DNA of 64,000 nucleotides from Dyella silvae (GCF_026421305.1 NZ_JAPJBQ010000006.1:239615-303614), one strand, 5' to 3'; shown: positions 53,580-62,638, counted from the first letter of the stretch. The notes: generated by a model from the letters alone, not told the origin. Numbers and translations: made by a program.

Positions 53580-55178
53580 TTATTGGCAGGTCGAGAACTT
53601 GAAGGATTCCAGGCGCGTGTTCCAGTTGAACGCACCCGTGGTCCTCAGGTACTCGTTGGTGTACCAGAACGTGCAATCGTCGACAGGGTCGATCGTCATG
53701 GCGCTGTAGTCGCCCCAGCGAGACAGGTTGTTGCCGCTCTGAGAACCCAGACCTTCGATGATGCTGTTTTCCGACTGCATCGTGTTCAGTGGATCTGTCG
53801 CCAGGCGGCCCGTGTAGCGAATGGCTGGATGTATCGTGCTGCTCGACGCGCTGTAACCCAATGCCATGTTGCCCTGCTTGTCCATGGCCACCGAACCCAA
53901 CCAGCGGTACGTCTGGTCTGGTGCAAACGTGGACTGCTGATAGACCACCGGCGTCGTGCCCGGATTGCGGATTTCATACCAGCGCACGCCCGTGTACTGG
54001 TTCCGTTTGGTGGTGCCTACCTTTACCGAATGCGTGGCCACGAGGGCTTCATGGCCGCTGAAGTTGCGGTATGCCAGACGGAACATCAGGCGATCACCCA
54101 GCGAGTCGAGCTTCTGACTGGTACCGGCCTGAGGCACGCAGGTGCCGCCGTTGCACGCCGTGGCGAAAGAAGCCACCGGGAGAACTGTGGGGCCTGTCAG
54201 CGTGGTATTGGCAGAGTTGCTCCAGTCGACATGGAACTTCCACAGATTCAACTGGCCGGCGGTAAAGTTCAGCAAGTAATTGGGCGACCCTGCCGGCGGC
54301 GCAGTGGAGCCATCAAGATCGGACGGCAATACGCCACCATAGCTGCTAGATAGCTGGAAGCACTGCTGCGTAGCGGCCGCGCCGCTCAACATCGCCGTAC
54401 GATCGTAGGCACACAGCTTGGCGCCGGCGAACGTATTGCCGTTGAACATGTTGAAGGTCTCGTAGTACGCATCCGGCCACACACCCATCTTGGGATAGTC
54501 GGGGAATACGCTGCCGTAAGGGAATGCGTAGCGATAGTACGCACCGGTGGCATCACTGGTCGCGGATACGGCCACACACTCGTAGTACGGCGCAGCCGTC
54601 ACCGCGAACTGGGAGATCACCCAGCGACCGGCTGATTTGTCGTACACCACCGTAGCATCGCCGTCATTGTCGGTTTCGCATGGGCCACCGAAACCCGACC
54701 ACAGCGTGTTCGTGGATACGGGTCCGTAGACCACGTTCTTGGTCGTCTTGTCGAACACCGCAAAACCGGTGTTGACGAGCTGGACGTACTGGGTGGCACC
54801 CACCGCGCCATTGGTATCCGGCGGCGCGCTGTTCACCGTGAAGGTGCCCTGCGGGCCGCTGAAGCCGTTGCCGACGCCTTCGACACCGGAACCCGCGGTA
54901 GGCGCCGCCACGCCGCTGGTGCTGCCTTGCACGGCGCCATCCGTGGGATTGCCGGGCCCATCTAGCCACGGCAACGGGCGTGCGGGATGATTCTGGCCGT
55001 TCTTGGAGAAATCGTCGGGTCGCGGCATCACGCCGCGCAGTGAATGAAGCGTGTCGTGTTTTGCCGCGGACGTTACATCAGGCGACGATTGCGTATCCGC
55101 ATACGCGGTGCCCGCCAGACTCATAGCCATAGCGACGCAAAGCGCGCTGCAGCCATACCCGGTTGCTCTCACAGACAT
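53580..55178 (-). CDS. Large secreted protein of unknown function
   Basis: A 532-residue exported protein (GGAGG before the ATG; signal MSVRATGYGCSALCVAMAMS... YADT). The N-terminal 100 residues are Gly/Ser/Pro-rich linker. The body has repeated beta-propeller-like words (DTNGAVGATQYVQLVNTGFAVFDK, GDATVVYDKSAGRWVISQFAV, GSVAMDKQGNMALGYS, WGDYSAMTIDPVDDCTFWYTNEYL). This resembles large extracellular proteins of unknown role seen in soil Xanthomonadales. Several Cys pairs. No catalytic motif recognised. Confidence 0.75.
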   Translation of the reverse strand: MSVRATGYGCSALCVAMAMSLAGTAYADTQSSPDVTSAAKHDTLHSLRGVMPRPDDFSKNGQNHPARPLPWLDGPGNPTDGAVQGSTSGVAAPTAGSGVEGVGNGFSGPQGTFTVNSAPPDTNGAVGATQYVQLVNTGFAVFDKTTKNVVYGPVSTNTLWSGFGGPCETDNDGDATVVYDKSAGRWVISQFAVTAAPYYECVAVSATSDATGAYYRYAFPYGSVFPDYPKMGVWPDAYYETFNMFNGNTFAGAKLCAYDRTAMLSGAAATQQCFQLSSSYGGVLPSDLDGSTAPPAGSPNYLLNFTAGQLNLWKFHVDWSNSANTTLTGPTVLPVASFATACNGGTCVPQAGTSQKLDSLGDRLMFRLAYRNFSGHEALVATHSVKVGTTKRNQYTGVRWYEIRNPGTTPVVYQQSTFAPDQTYRWLGSVAMDKQGNMALGYSASSSTIHPAIRYTGRLATDPLNTMQSENSIIEGLGSQSGNNLSRWGDYSAMTIDPVDDCTFWYTNEYLRTTGAFNWNTRLESFKFSTCQ

Positions 55179-55665
55179 GAGTTGCCTCCAGTCATTGTGA
55201 TCACTTACGAAAAGGCCGGATTGCACGTACGACGCATGCGGCGACGGTGACGACCGCATCGCAACGCACAGACCGGTATCCCCTCGCCGAAACACAGCAT
55301 CCCTACGGCGCTTCCCCCGCAGCGAAGATGCGCAAAACCTTGCGCCGCGATCCTTGCCGTGAGCTTTCAGAAGCCGGAGGCCTGGATGCAACGAGCTTGC
55401 TTCTGTGCCGCAATCGACTATTGCTTGAAAAAAACGACGAAAGCTTCACGCTAAAAGTATGAGCCGCACGCTGCGAGAGTTGCTATCCGGAATTAGGCAT
55501 AGCCCGTGAGCGCAGTTCCGCCACCGGGTCGGCCGTTATCGAATGGCCGCTCCCGCTCGGAAGCCGGCTTTCGCGCTGACCATCAGCGTTCACTCAGACA
55601 AAGCTGTGCCGCGACGACCTGACCCGCGACGCCGAGGGTTACAGACTTTGCAATGTCCGGCTTGA
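55179..55665. other. Intergenic region, nothing identified
   Basis: 487 bases between two minus-strand genes. It should contain the promoter of the large secreted protein gene. No repeat copy, hairpin with U tract or supported gene was seen. Confidence 0.45.
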
Positions 55666-56238
55666 TCAACGACGAGCCGCAACGTCCACACGCGTGTCGT
55701 CGGCAATCCAGTTCACCTCCCAGGTCTTCCCGCCATCCGCAGAAAAGGCCTGTTCGAAGTGACATGAGTTGGCCTTGATATTGGAGATTACGAATCGAAC
55801 CAGGATAGTGCGATCGTTGAATGTCTCCTGATCGTAAAACTCGCCGCGGCCATCCTTGAACTCGCCGACGGTCGGCGTACCGAACGAACCACCGCGGCTG
55901 CTGGCGACATTCAAGCTCCATTGGTGCGCCTGTGGATTGTAGAGACGGAAAGAGGCGAGCTCGAGATGGCCTTGTGGCCCGTCCGCCTGAAGCTCCACCA
56001 GATTGGCGCGTCCATTCCATACCTTGCTAACGACAGATGTCCCGTCGTACTGCGCCCAAACGCTGGACCCGCTCAACGGATGAACCAGCCTGGACACATG
56101 GGTCTTCCAGATGCCTATCTCGAAATCAAAATCGTGTGAGCCATCGGATGACGGGGCCGGAGCCGCCATCGCCAGAGGCGTGATCAAGAGGAGACCCACG
56201 AAGCTTCTGCGTAGCCCACGAACCGTCTGCATAGACAT
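55666..56238 (-). CDS. Secreted hypothetical protein (DUF1579-like)
   Basis: A 190-residue protein from the ATG at 56238 (GGAGC upstream), with signal GLRRSFVGLLLITPLAMAA. The mature part has SHDFDFEIGIWKTHVSRLVHP, RANLVELQADG, LRLYNPQAHQWSLN-like and EAFSADGGKTWEVNWIAD-like strands, the lipocalin-like pattern of DUF1579-type proteins. Function unknown. Confidence 0.75.
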   Translation of the reverse strand: MSMQTVRGLRRSFVGLLLITPLAMAAPAPSSDGSHDFDFEIGIWKTHVSRLVHPLSGSSVWAQYDGTSVVSKVWNGRANLVELQADGPQGHLELASFRLYNPQAHQWSLNVASSRGGSFGTPTVGEFKDGRGEFYDQETFNDRTILVRFVISNIKANSCHFEQAFSADGGKTWEVNWIADDTRVDVAARR

Positions 56239-56638
56239 ATGCCTGCTCCAAAGATACGAAAGTGATCTATGTATCGAGCAATGTGCGTGACTGGAGATGC
56301 CGTTGTACTTGTCCCGTACCGCCGAATTATTCACGCGATGGGGCAACCGGCGGACTTGCTTCAGGCGGTGACTGCCATGTGTGCGTTGACTGTGGCTTCG
56401 AAATCATACCCCTGGCCGCCACGGTCTGAGACCATGACCAAAGACAGACGAGTGGCATGCAGTGATGCTCATTTCGGAGCGAAAGTGGTTACACCCATGA
56501 AGGGCGAAGCGTTTGCGATATCAAGAAACGGATCCCGACGCAGTCGACTCGACTCAGCATCCGCTACCTGAAAGAAGAAGGTAGACAGTGAAGCGCTTCA
56601 CTACGCACCGGTGAATAGGGACAACGATCCGGAGCGCC
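56239..56638. other. Intergenic region, nothing identified
   Basis: 400 bases between two minus-strand genes. A 100-codon open frame on the plus strand (from 56269) has no family resemblance and no ribosome site, so it is left out. No repeats seen. Confidence 0.45.
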
Positions 56639-57298
56639 TCAAAGATCCCGTTCCGGGATGACCGCCGTTGCGAAGGGCGCGACAACCGTCCAGCCAAGGC
56701 GCACGTACAAGCTGCGGCCGTCTTCCGTCGCAACCAAGAGCTGAGGACTCATGGAGGACTTTCTCGCCGATTCGAGCGCACGCATCACCGCGATGCCCAA
56801 TCCTTTTCGCCGGTGATCCGATGCCGTTTCGATGCGATCGTAAACAAAGGCATCCATGGTTTCCGCCGCAGAGCCGGCGGCAGCGATATCCCCATTCGAC
56901 GCGACAATCTGCACGCGGGTCACAGGCCCAGCCTGATGGAGTTCCATCCTGTAGCCATCCGGCAACGAACTTGTTTCACGAACCATCTCGGCCGCTTGCA
57001 TGAAATAGTTCTGCGGCTGAATTTCCCACTTCGCCGGAAGTGCGCTTCGCAGCTCTTCATTCGTGCCGCACAGTTTCAGGTAGTGTTTTGGGTTCGAAAT
57101 GTCGCGCGCCACGTCGTACAAACCTTCACACAGCTTCGGAAAAACCCAGCGCTTCAGTTCCTTTTCCGAATCGGTATCCACCCTGAAACCGCCGCGATCA
57201 GGAACAGGGGGCGGAGAATTTCGCGCCAGCGAATGCGCTGCTTGCCATGCATAAACAAGTTGTGGGTCAACCTGAGAACTGACCATCATGCGATCCAT
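56639..57298 (-). CDS. GNAT-family acetyltransferase
   Basis: About 219 residues (start uncertain: ATG 57298, ATG 57289, or TTG 57328). The C-terminal half is the acetyltransferase: GDIAAAGSAAETMDAFVYDRIETASDHRRKGLGIAVMRALES with the acetyl-CoA loop RRKGLG, then QLLVATEDGRSLYVRLGWTVVAPF. The N-terminal 110 residues are a helical extension (AWQAAHSLARNSPPPVPDRGG, KLCEGLYDVARDISNP) of unknown role. Confidence 0.85.
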   Translation of the reverse strand: MDRMMVSSQVDPQLVYAWQAAHSLARNSPPPVPDRGGFRVDTDSEKELKRWVFPKLCEGLYDVARDISNPKHYLKLCGTNEELRSALPAKWEIQPQNYFMQAAEMVRETSSLPDGYRMELHQAGPVTRVQIVASNGDIAAAGSAAETMDAFVYDRIETASDHRRKGLGIAVMRALESARKSSMSPQLLVATEDGRSLYVRLGWTVVAPFATAVIPERDL

Positions 57299-57399
57299 GT
57301 CGTGCCTGGTTTGAGTGTTTCCCGCCAACAGCTCGCATGCTCATTGGGTCGCAAGCGGGCCTGACGCCCAGCTCGCGGCCGCTATGCGAGACCCTATTG

Positions 57400-57951
57400 T
57401 CATCGATTGATGAAGTCCCGGCGAAGAAGCGCAAATTGTTGCAAGTCATGATGACTTCCGAGCCAGAACCCTGCCTCACGCATGCAACCTTCCGGCATGA
57501 AACCGAGCTTCGAAAGAAGCTTCATGGAAGCCACGTTCTCCGGATGAACCTGTGCTTCCACTCGATTGAGGCCCATGTGTTCGAAGCCCCAGTCCAAAGC
57601 GGCAGATAGCGCCTCAAACATGAAGCCAAGCCCCTGTGCAGAGGCGGCAAGCTCGTATCCAATGACGCAACTTTTCCATGAGCGATTCCACTTGAACAGG
57701 CCGCACGAACCAAGGAATCGCGGATCGGCCTTTTGTTGGATACCCCAACGCGTTCCGGGATTTGGCAATTGTCGCCACCCAGCATAGACATCGATCACCT
57801 TCTGCGCCTCTTGAACCGAGGTAAGCGGATCTGATCCATACCAGCGCATCGCCGGTTGGTCCCTACGGATGGCAAATACATCCTGTGCGTCCGACGCCAC
57901 GATCTCACGTAGAAGCAGGCGTTCGGTTTCGAGGTAGGGAAAGTCACTCAT
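57400..57951 (-). CDS. RimJ/RimL-type GNAT acetyltransferase
   Basis: A 183-residue protein. YLETERLLLREIVASDAQDVFAI, GIQQKADPRFLGSCGLFKW, IGYELAASAQGLGFMFEAL (acetyl-CoA loop), GFEHMGLNRVEAQVHPENVASMKLLSKLGFMPEG and a final LRRDFINR are the canonical RimJ-type order. It probably N-acetylates a protein or antibiotic amine. Confidence 0.92.
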   Translation of the reverse strand: MSDFPYLETERLLLREIVASDAQDVFAIRRDQPAMRWYGSDPLTSVQEAQKVIDVYAGWRQLPNPGTRWGIQQKADPRFLGSCGLFKWNRSWKSCVIGYELAASAQGLGFMFEALSAALDWGFEHMGLNRVEAQVHPENVASMKLLSKLGFMPEGCMREAGFWLGSHHDLQQFALLRRDFINR

Positions 57952-58139
57952 GGCATAGCGGTCATTGCGGTGGAAGCATCGAGCCTATGCTCTTTTGCCT
58001 TTCGCCAAGCAGTGCCGAAGGTTTGCCTTGGGTTGCGGACCGTAGGCTTCCCGTAAGCGCTCGCCCCTATGGCCAATCATTGACGCCGGATGTTGTCCCG
58101 AGGCCGGGAAACGTCTGGCCGCCGACGGTCACCATGCCC

Positions 58140-58823
58140 TCATCCGCCCAGGGCGATGATCGCCATGGTCAGACACACGCCGATCACCGTCATGCCAAAG
58201 CCTGCCCGCCAGGCACCCAGACCGGCGTACCGCCCCAATGCAAAGCCACCGACAAAGAGCATGACCAGGGTTAGCACGCGCGAAATAAACAGTGCTTTGG
58301 GTACGTCATCGAGCAGCATGAAAGGAAGGACAACGGGAAACGTCGACAGCACGACGATCGAGAAGACGCGAGCAGCCCGCAACAGATCAATGAAATAGAG
58401 CCGGGGGCGGTCCGGAAGAGGTTCCTGGTTAACCAGCTTGCCTCTCAGCGGTTCAAGATCGGCGTCCGTCACAAGGCTCTCAATCAAGGGTGGCAGCGCG
58501 TCTCTAACCACTCCGATGCCAGTGGCCTCATCGGGAGCATGCTTCGTATTGAGTACGAGCGCCAGCCGATTGCCACGGCTGGTCAGCACATGCAAGAGAT
58601 ACATCATGGCGTCAGCCAGGCCCCAGGCGAGGTTGCACCCTAGGGCGGCTCGCCACATGGTCGACGGCGTTTCATGACCCGGACCGACCGTCGACACCGC
58701 ACCGACAAAGGTCAACGCCATGAGCAGGCCAAAGCACATCTCTGAGACGCGCTCCACCACGTCCAGACCAGATCCGGTAATCATGGAAGGTACGGGGTCT
58801 GTGCGGCTCTTCGCGTGGTTCAT
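58140..58823 (-). CDS. VIT/CCC1-like integral membrane protein
   Basis: A 227-residue protein. Hydrophobic segments near CFGLLMALTFVGAVS, LGCNLAWGLADAMMYLLHVL, VFSIVVLSTFPVVLPFMLLD, RVLTLVMLFVGGFALGRYAG and MTVIGVCLTMAIIAL match the five-helix arrangement of VIT1/CCC1 transporters. A cytoplasmic loop (about 85-145) replaces the usual metal-binding helices; it is acidic (ESLVTDADLEPL). The family moves iron or manganese. It is a divergent member and the metal ligands are not clear. Confidence 0.65.
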   Translation of the reverse strand: MNHAKSRTDPVPSMITGSGLDVVERVSEMCFGLLMALTFVGAVSTVGPGHETPSTMWRAALGCNLAWGLADAMMYLLHVLTSRGNRLALVLNTKHAPDEATGIGVVRDALPPLIESLVTDADLEPLRGKLVNQEPLPDRPRLYFIDLLRAARVFSIVVLSTFPVVLPFMLLDDVPKALFISRVLTLVMLFVGGFALGRYAGLGAWRAGFGMTVIGVCLTMAIIALGG

Positions 58824-58999
58824 GACGCTATTCCTCTGAGCGGGTCCATTCCGGGTGCGTGCAGAGACGGCATCCCGTTGTGTACTCCCAGATAAGCAAT
58901 GAAGTCGTCAATTTTTTTAAGGACAAGCCGGACCTGCCTCGATAGCCACCCTTGGGTGTTTCTCGACGACATCAACGCCACTGGCGCCCCGGGCAATGG

Positions 59000-59653
59000 T
59001 CAATCAGTGGGTCTATAGCCGGTGTTAGCCGCCAACTGCGCGGCAAACGCGCGCTGGTAAGCGGGCCGCGCTTCGCCGCGGGCTACATACGCCGCGAGAT
59101 TCGGAAACTCGTCCAGGATGCCTGATGGCCTCGTCCTGAGCAGCACCGACACCATCATCAGGTCGCCCGCGCTGAAGGCGCCATCCAGCCAGTCAGCATC
59201 GCCAAGACGGGTGGATAGCTGGCCCATGCGTTGGCGGATGCGATCCATGACCAGCGGGAGTCGCTCCTTGCTCCACGGCTTGTCGCCCTCCTGAAACTTG
59301 GTGATGACGAGTTCCAGAATGCTGGGCTCAACGGAGTTGAGGGCGGCAAACATCCATGCGATCGCGCGCGCCCGGGCATGGGCATCTTTCGGCAACAGGC
59401 TCGTATGTTGCTCGGCGATATATAAGACGATCGCACCGGTTTCGAACAGGGCGAGATCGCCCTCTTCATACGTTGGAATTTGGCCAAAGGGTTGAAGGCT
59501 TAAATGAGCAGGCTCCTTCATCGCCTGAAACGACACATACCGAACCTCGTAGGGTTGGCCCACCTCTTCCAGCGCCCAGCGAACGCGCGTATCGCGCGCC
59601 AGCCCCTTGCCACCGTCGGGCGACCGTTCAAAAGCGGTAATGGTGATGCTCAT
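59000..59653 (-). CDS. Glutathione S-transferase
   Basis: A 217-residue protein from the ATG at 59653 (GAGGAACGTCACG upstream). The N-terminal thioredoxin fold is ITAFERSPDGGKGLARDTRVRWALEEVGQPYEVRYV with SFQAMKEPAHLSLQPFGQIPTYEEGDLALFETGAIVLYIAE (Ile-Pro and Glu-Thr of the glutathione site). The C-terminal helical domain contains DADWLDGAFSAGDLMMVSVLLR. Conjugates electrophiles with glutathione. Confidence 0.92.
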   Translation of the reverse strand: MSITITAFERSPDGGKGLARDTRVRWALEEVGQPYEVRYVSFQAMKEPAHLSLQPFGQIPTYEEGDLALFETGAIVLYIAEQHTSLLPKDAHARARAIAWMFAALNSVEPSILELVITKFQEGDKPWSKERLPLVMDRIRQRMGQLSTRLGDADWLDGAFSAGDLMMVSVLLRTRPSGILDEFPNLAAYVARGEARPAYQRAFAAQLAANTGYRPTD

Positions 59654-59842
59654 CGTGACGTTCCTCTTGGAGAAAATTAAGGACGGCAACGCCGGCAGGC
59701 AGGCAAGACGAGCGCACTGCAACGGTAGGTACGCTTCACTATGGAGCTCGCCTCGTCACCAACCTAGGAACGACGTACGTATTCTTCGGAAATCGACATC
59801 GTCCAACACGATCTTTTGAGGGATGGCAGGTAGCGCGCGAAC

Positions 59843-59871
59843 GGCCGGCTTGGGGCGGAAGCGGGCCGTCC
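59843..59871. repeat. Divergent copy of the palindromic repeat, copy 3
   Basis: GGCCGGCTTGGGGCGG followed by AAGCGGGCCGTCC. The GGC-TT-GGG-CGGAAGCGG core matches the family with substitutions. Confidence 0.45.
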
Positions 59872-59942
59872 AAAACTAGAATCGGAGCGCACTCGGCGTG
59901 GTAAGTGCGCTAAGAACCCGATTTTCAGCCCAGCCTTTCTGG

Positions 59943-60122
59943 TCAATGCGCGGCGATTCGTCGATGAAAAAAGCCGGCCGCAACATGTGCGAAGACAAGG
60001 ATCGAAGCGGCAAGCGTCAGATAGTCGCGCACCGTATGTGGCTCGAAAATATCGTGAAAAGTGAGCCAGTCCACGACGACCAGAACCAACACCATGGCAA
60101 TGACAAGCAAACGTTGCAACAT
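59943..60122 (-). CDS. Small two-helix membrane protein (59 residues)
   Basis: A 59-codon gene missed by length cut-offs. The ATG at 60122 is preceded by GGGAG nine bases upstream. The product starts MLQRLLVIAMVLVLVVV (helix 1), has a loop DWLTFHDIFEPHTVRDY, then LTLAASILVFAHVAAGFF (helix 2), and ends HRRIAAH with a basic tail. The alternation of hydrophobic and charged parts and the ribosome site make it convincing. Function unknown. Confidence 0.65.
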   Translation of the reverse strand: MLQRLLVIAMVLVLVVVDWLTFHDIFEPHTVRDYLTLAASILVFAHVAAGFFHRRIAAH

Positions 60123-60248
60123 GTCGTGTTACTCCCGTCTTGAGGAAACCTCACTGTCGATGCTGATCCAATTAAAGGACAGCCAGGGGGCCAACGCCTA
60201 GCGCCTGGGTGGCTATTCGCTGCCTCAACGCCAAAACCAGAGTCGGCA

Positions 60249-60277
60249 ATGTCCGCATCGGCTCGGACGCGGACCTT
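60249..60277. repeat. Imperfect palindromic repeat, copy 4
   Basis: ATGTCCGCATCGGCTCGG followed by ACGCGGACCTT; GTCCGC and GCGGAC arms pair around TCGG-CTCGGAC. It lies between the small membrane gene and the next minus-strand gene end. Confidence 0.6.
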
Positions 60278-60297
60278 CCAAGAAATCCGGTCCCACA

Positions 60298-60750
60298 CTA
60301 TCTCCGGGCTAGCTCAAGCCGTTTCGCAGCGGGATACCTCTGCATGAAAGCAACGGTCGCTTGCTCCGGTAGACCGATCAAAATTGTGGCACTGCTGTCC
60401 CAACATGCAACTTCGAACAAGGCATCCGGAAGCTGCGTTAAAACCGCACCGCCACTCCAATAGTCAGGGTTGTCGTATACACCAGGGGAAACCTCGATGG
60501 TTCGCCGATAGCCCTTGGGAAAAGCACTGAAAACCCCGTAGATGAACTGGATACCAAGGGCGAGCGATGCCTGTAGATCGCGACCTGAAATCCAACGGTC
60601 ATCCCATCCGAAGATGTCTTCCCCAACATTGGTTTCAATATCGCTGACGAACCAGTCGTAGTCGGACGCGCAGATTCCAAGCGCATCCAGGGTGGCACCC
60701 ATGTCTGTGAAATATCGGACGGAATCAGCGCCTTCCAGGATTAGATTCAT
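60298..60750 (-). CDS. Hypothetical acidic protein
   Basis: About 150 residues from the ATG at 60750 (GGGGG upstream; 60756 possible). It is acidic and aromatic-rich (DYDWFVSDIETNVGEDIFGWDDRWISGRDLQ), with no signal or membrane part. YWSGGAVLTQLPDALFEVACWDSSATILIGLP recalls cytoplasmic immunity-type proteins, but no family is assigned. Flanked by repeat copies on both sides. Confidence 0.55.
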   Translation of the reverse strand: MNLILEGADSVRYFTDMGATLDALGICASDYDWFVSDIETNVGEDIFGWDDRWISGRDLQASLALGIQFIYGVFSAFPKGYRRTIEVSPGVYDNPDYWSGGAVLTQLPDALFEVACWDSSATILIGLPEQATVAFMQRYPAAKRLELARR

Positions 60751-60788
60751 GCCCATCCCCCTGCATACTTATTCGCCCCCGCGAAAAG

Positions 60789-60814
60789 GCCTGCTTCGGG
60801 TCGAAAGCGGACCT
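60789..60814. repeat. Imperfect palindromic repeat, copy 5
   Basis: GCCTGCTTCGGGTCGAA followed by AGCGGACCT. It matches the consensus core CGCTTCGGGTCG-AAGCGGACCT with one change. Confidence 0.6.
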
Positions 60815-60887
60815 AGCCGTCTTACCGCAAGCTGCGCCGCCTGATTGATTGGGTTGCACCGAACAAGCTATCCGCAACACCTGGCAC

Positions 60888-61493
60888 TCAAGTCACTTCC
60901 TGCCAACGGTAGTATCGCCTGTGCGCAATTCGTAGTAGATCGAGATCTTCCTGGGTGTCACCGTAAGCATAAATCACCGGATACGTACCCAGATCGTAAG
61001 TAGCCATAACGCGCCGTGACTTCTCCGCGCTAACACATTGAAGGCCGTCGTAACGGCCGGTGAGTCGACCGCCCTTAATTTCCAGCTTCGAGCAGATTAG
61101 CTCCAATTCGTGATAGCGACACCAATGCGATAGATAGACGTCCAATCCCCCTGAAACCACCACAACCCGATCACCTTGATCCTTATGCCAACGGATGCGT
61201 TCCAACGCTTCGTCGCGCAAGACGCACGCAAGAACCTCCTGCGCAAAGCGTCTTCCGCGTTCATGCGCATGGCTTGCCGAAATGCCGCTGAGACCGAGTC
61301 GAACGGAGCAGGCGCGAATGAAATTCGGCGGAACCATACGCAGCTTATAACCAGCCACTATTGGCGCCAGCAGAAGGCCACCGAGAATCCGCCGCTTGGG
61401 CGGCACCGCGAACTCTAGAAATGGACGGAACATCTCACTCGTGGTGATCGTTCCATCAAAATCGAATAGGGCGAGATTCAAGGCACACTCCAT
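60888..61493 (-). CDS. HAD-superfamily phosphatase (subclass IB)
   Basis: About 201 residues from the ATG at 61493 (61499 possible). HAD motif I is FDFDGTIT near the N-terminus. Motif II lies at VVVVSGGLDVYL (Ser/Gly), and motif III/IV at YAYGDTQEDLDLL (Asp pair). A helical cap (PPKRRILGGLLLAPIVAGYKLRMV, FIRACSVRLGL) is inserted. It is close to phosphoserine-phosphatase-like members acting on phosphorylated small molecules or lipids. Confidence 0.88.
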   Translation of the reverse strand: MECALNLALFDFDGTITTSEMFRPFLEFAVPPKRRILGGLLLAPIVAGYKLRMVPPNFIRACSVRLGLSGISASHAHERGRRFAQEVLACVLRDEALERIRWHKDQGDRVVVVSGGLDVYLSHWCRYHELELICSKLEIKGGRLTGRYDGLQCVSAEKSRRVMATYDLGTYPVIYAYGDTQEDLDLLRIAHRRYYRWQEVT

Positions 61494-61629
61494 GGCCATT
61501 CACACAAGTCGAAGCCGACATTAAGCAAGTCGCCCGACACCGCAGAGGCCACATCCTCTCTGCCTCCTTCGGCGAGCGTCAAGTATGGGTGGCGCTTGGC
61601 CCGAGATGGGCGGACGATCTTTAAAGATC

Positions 61630-61658
61630 ATGTTCGCTCTGGGTCGGAAGCGGTCCTT
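61630..61658. repeat. Imperfect palindromic repeat, copy 6
   Basis: ATGTTCGCTCTGGGTCGG followed by AAGCGGTCCTT; the core GGGTCGGAAGCGG is exact. Confidence 0.6.
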
Positions 61659-61676
61659 TCAGCGACCCAGGCGAAT

Positions 61677-62105
61677 TCATTCTGTTTTGCGCCGACAAGT
61701 GCCTGCGAACCCTTGGCCGCCATCGAGCCCGCCGGCCCCAAAAGTCACATGTGCCGTATCTTCGTCGAACGTAAATGTTTGTGTTCCAAGCCACTTTGGA
61801 AACGTGGAGGAAACGACGAGCTTTTTCCCCTTGAGAGAGACTTTGCAGGTAGCGCCTTCTTCATCGCGGCAAACTCCTTCCACTCGGCCAAAGGTTTTCA
61901 CTCGAATCTTTGTGGCATCAGGGTTCGGATAGATGAGGATGCTCTGGGGGGCAGAAGTATGCCCAAACATGCTGCCCTGCTCATAAGTGCCATCGCAGAT
62001 CAATGTCTCATCTGGACGGCTTGTTGTGACACTAAGCGACCTACAGCCACCGATACTTACCAAAACGAGCGCCAGTCCGGCGCAAAACATCGTCGATCGA
62101 CGCAT
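61677..62105 (-). CDS. Small lipoprotein, unknown function
   Basis: A 142-residue protein with lipobox VSIGGC at about residue 21. The mature part is beta-rich: ETLICDGTYEQ, SILIYPNPDATKIRVKTFGRVEGVCRDE, CKVSLKGKKLVVSS, FTFDEDTAHVTFGAGGL, with two further Cys. No family recognised. Repeat copies lie at both ends. Confidence 0.65.
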   Translation of the reverse strand: MRRSTMFCAGLALVLVSIGGCRSLSVTTSRPDETLICDGTYEQGSMFGHTSAPQSILIYPNPDATKIRVKTFGRVEGVCRDEEGATCKVSLKGKKLVVSSTFPKWLGTQTFTFDEDTAHVTFGAGGLDGGQGFAGTCRRKTE

Positions 62106-62128
62106 ATATCCTCGATGGCTTTTCTTTG

Positions 62129-62155
62129 GGTCCGCTTCGGGTCGGAAGCGGACCT
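62129..62155. repeat. Imperfect palindromic repeat, copy 7 (best match)
   Basis: GGTCCGCTTCGGGTCGG followed by AAGCGGACCT. The outer GGTCCGCTT and AAGCGGACC arms are complementary over nine bases around CGGGTCGG. This copy defines the family. Confidence 0.7.
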
Positions 62156-62201
62156 ACGCAGATTGACCGGTGGCCAGACTGTCCGCAACGTCGACTAGTT
62201 A

Positions 62202-62609
62202 CTAGGACGACTTCAGAAACTTGATGACGGCGGCTTTCTCGTCCACAGGACCCGAGTTGCCACAGTCGTACGCAGACAGATTTGGACCACTCTTGTGGAG
62301 GAACAGGACATAGCGCTTACCTAGTTCCATAGGAAAACGCCCACTGTTGTTCTCGCTATAGATCTTGGCAACGCTGGGGAGATTGCCTTTGTAAACGTGG
62401 TCCAGCCTGACCGAGTAAAGAATCCCGGCGAACACCTCCGGATCATCCTTGTCCTCGATCAGATGTGCATCGGTAACCAATCCCGTAATGACCGCTTCGC
62501 TCCACTTGTACTCGCCAGGCAAGGAGTAGTCCCCCGCACAGGCGCCGAAGGCGGCCGGTGATGCCACTGCAGCTAATAGCGACCACGCCAACAACTTGAC
62601 CATCCGCAC
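62202..62609 (-). CDS. Secreted hypothetical protein (TIMP-like Cys pattern)
   Basis: About 135 residues from the GTG at 62609 (AAGGA upstream; ATG 62603 is the alternative), with signal LLAWSLLAAVASPAAFG. The mature part opens ACAGDYSLPGEYKWSEAVITGLVTDAHLI and continues VRLDHVYKGNLPSVAKIYSENNSGRFPMELGKRYVLFLHKSGPNLSAYDCGNSGP, which weakly resembles TIMP/NTR-like modules of bacterial secreted proteins. Function unknown. Confidence 0.65.
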   Translation of the reverse strand: MRMVKLLAWSLLAAVASPAAFGACAGDYSLPGEYKWSEAVITGLVTDAHLIEDKDDPEVFAGILYSVRLDHVYKGNLPSVAKIYSENNSGRFPMELGKRYVLFLHKSGPNLSAYDCGNSGPVDEKAAVIKFLKSS

Positions 62610-62638
62610 GTTGATTCCTTTCCAATGGGTGAGTTGAA

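Noticed and set aside
56269..56571. 100-codon open frame on the plus strand in the 56.2-56.6 kb gap
   Set aside because: No ribosome site, no family resemblance, high Met/Arg/Ser composition typical of chance frames.
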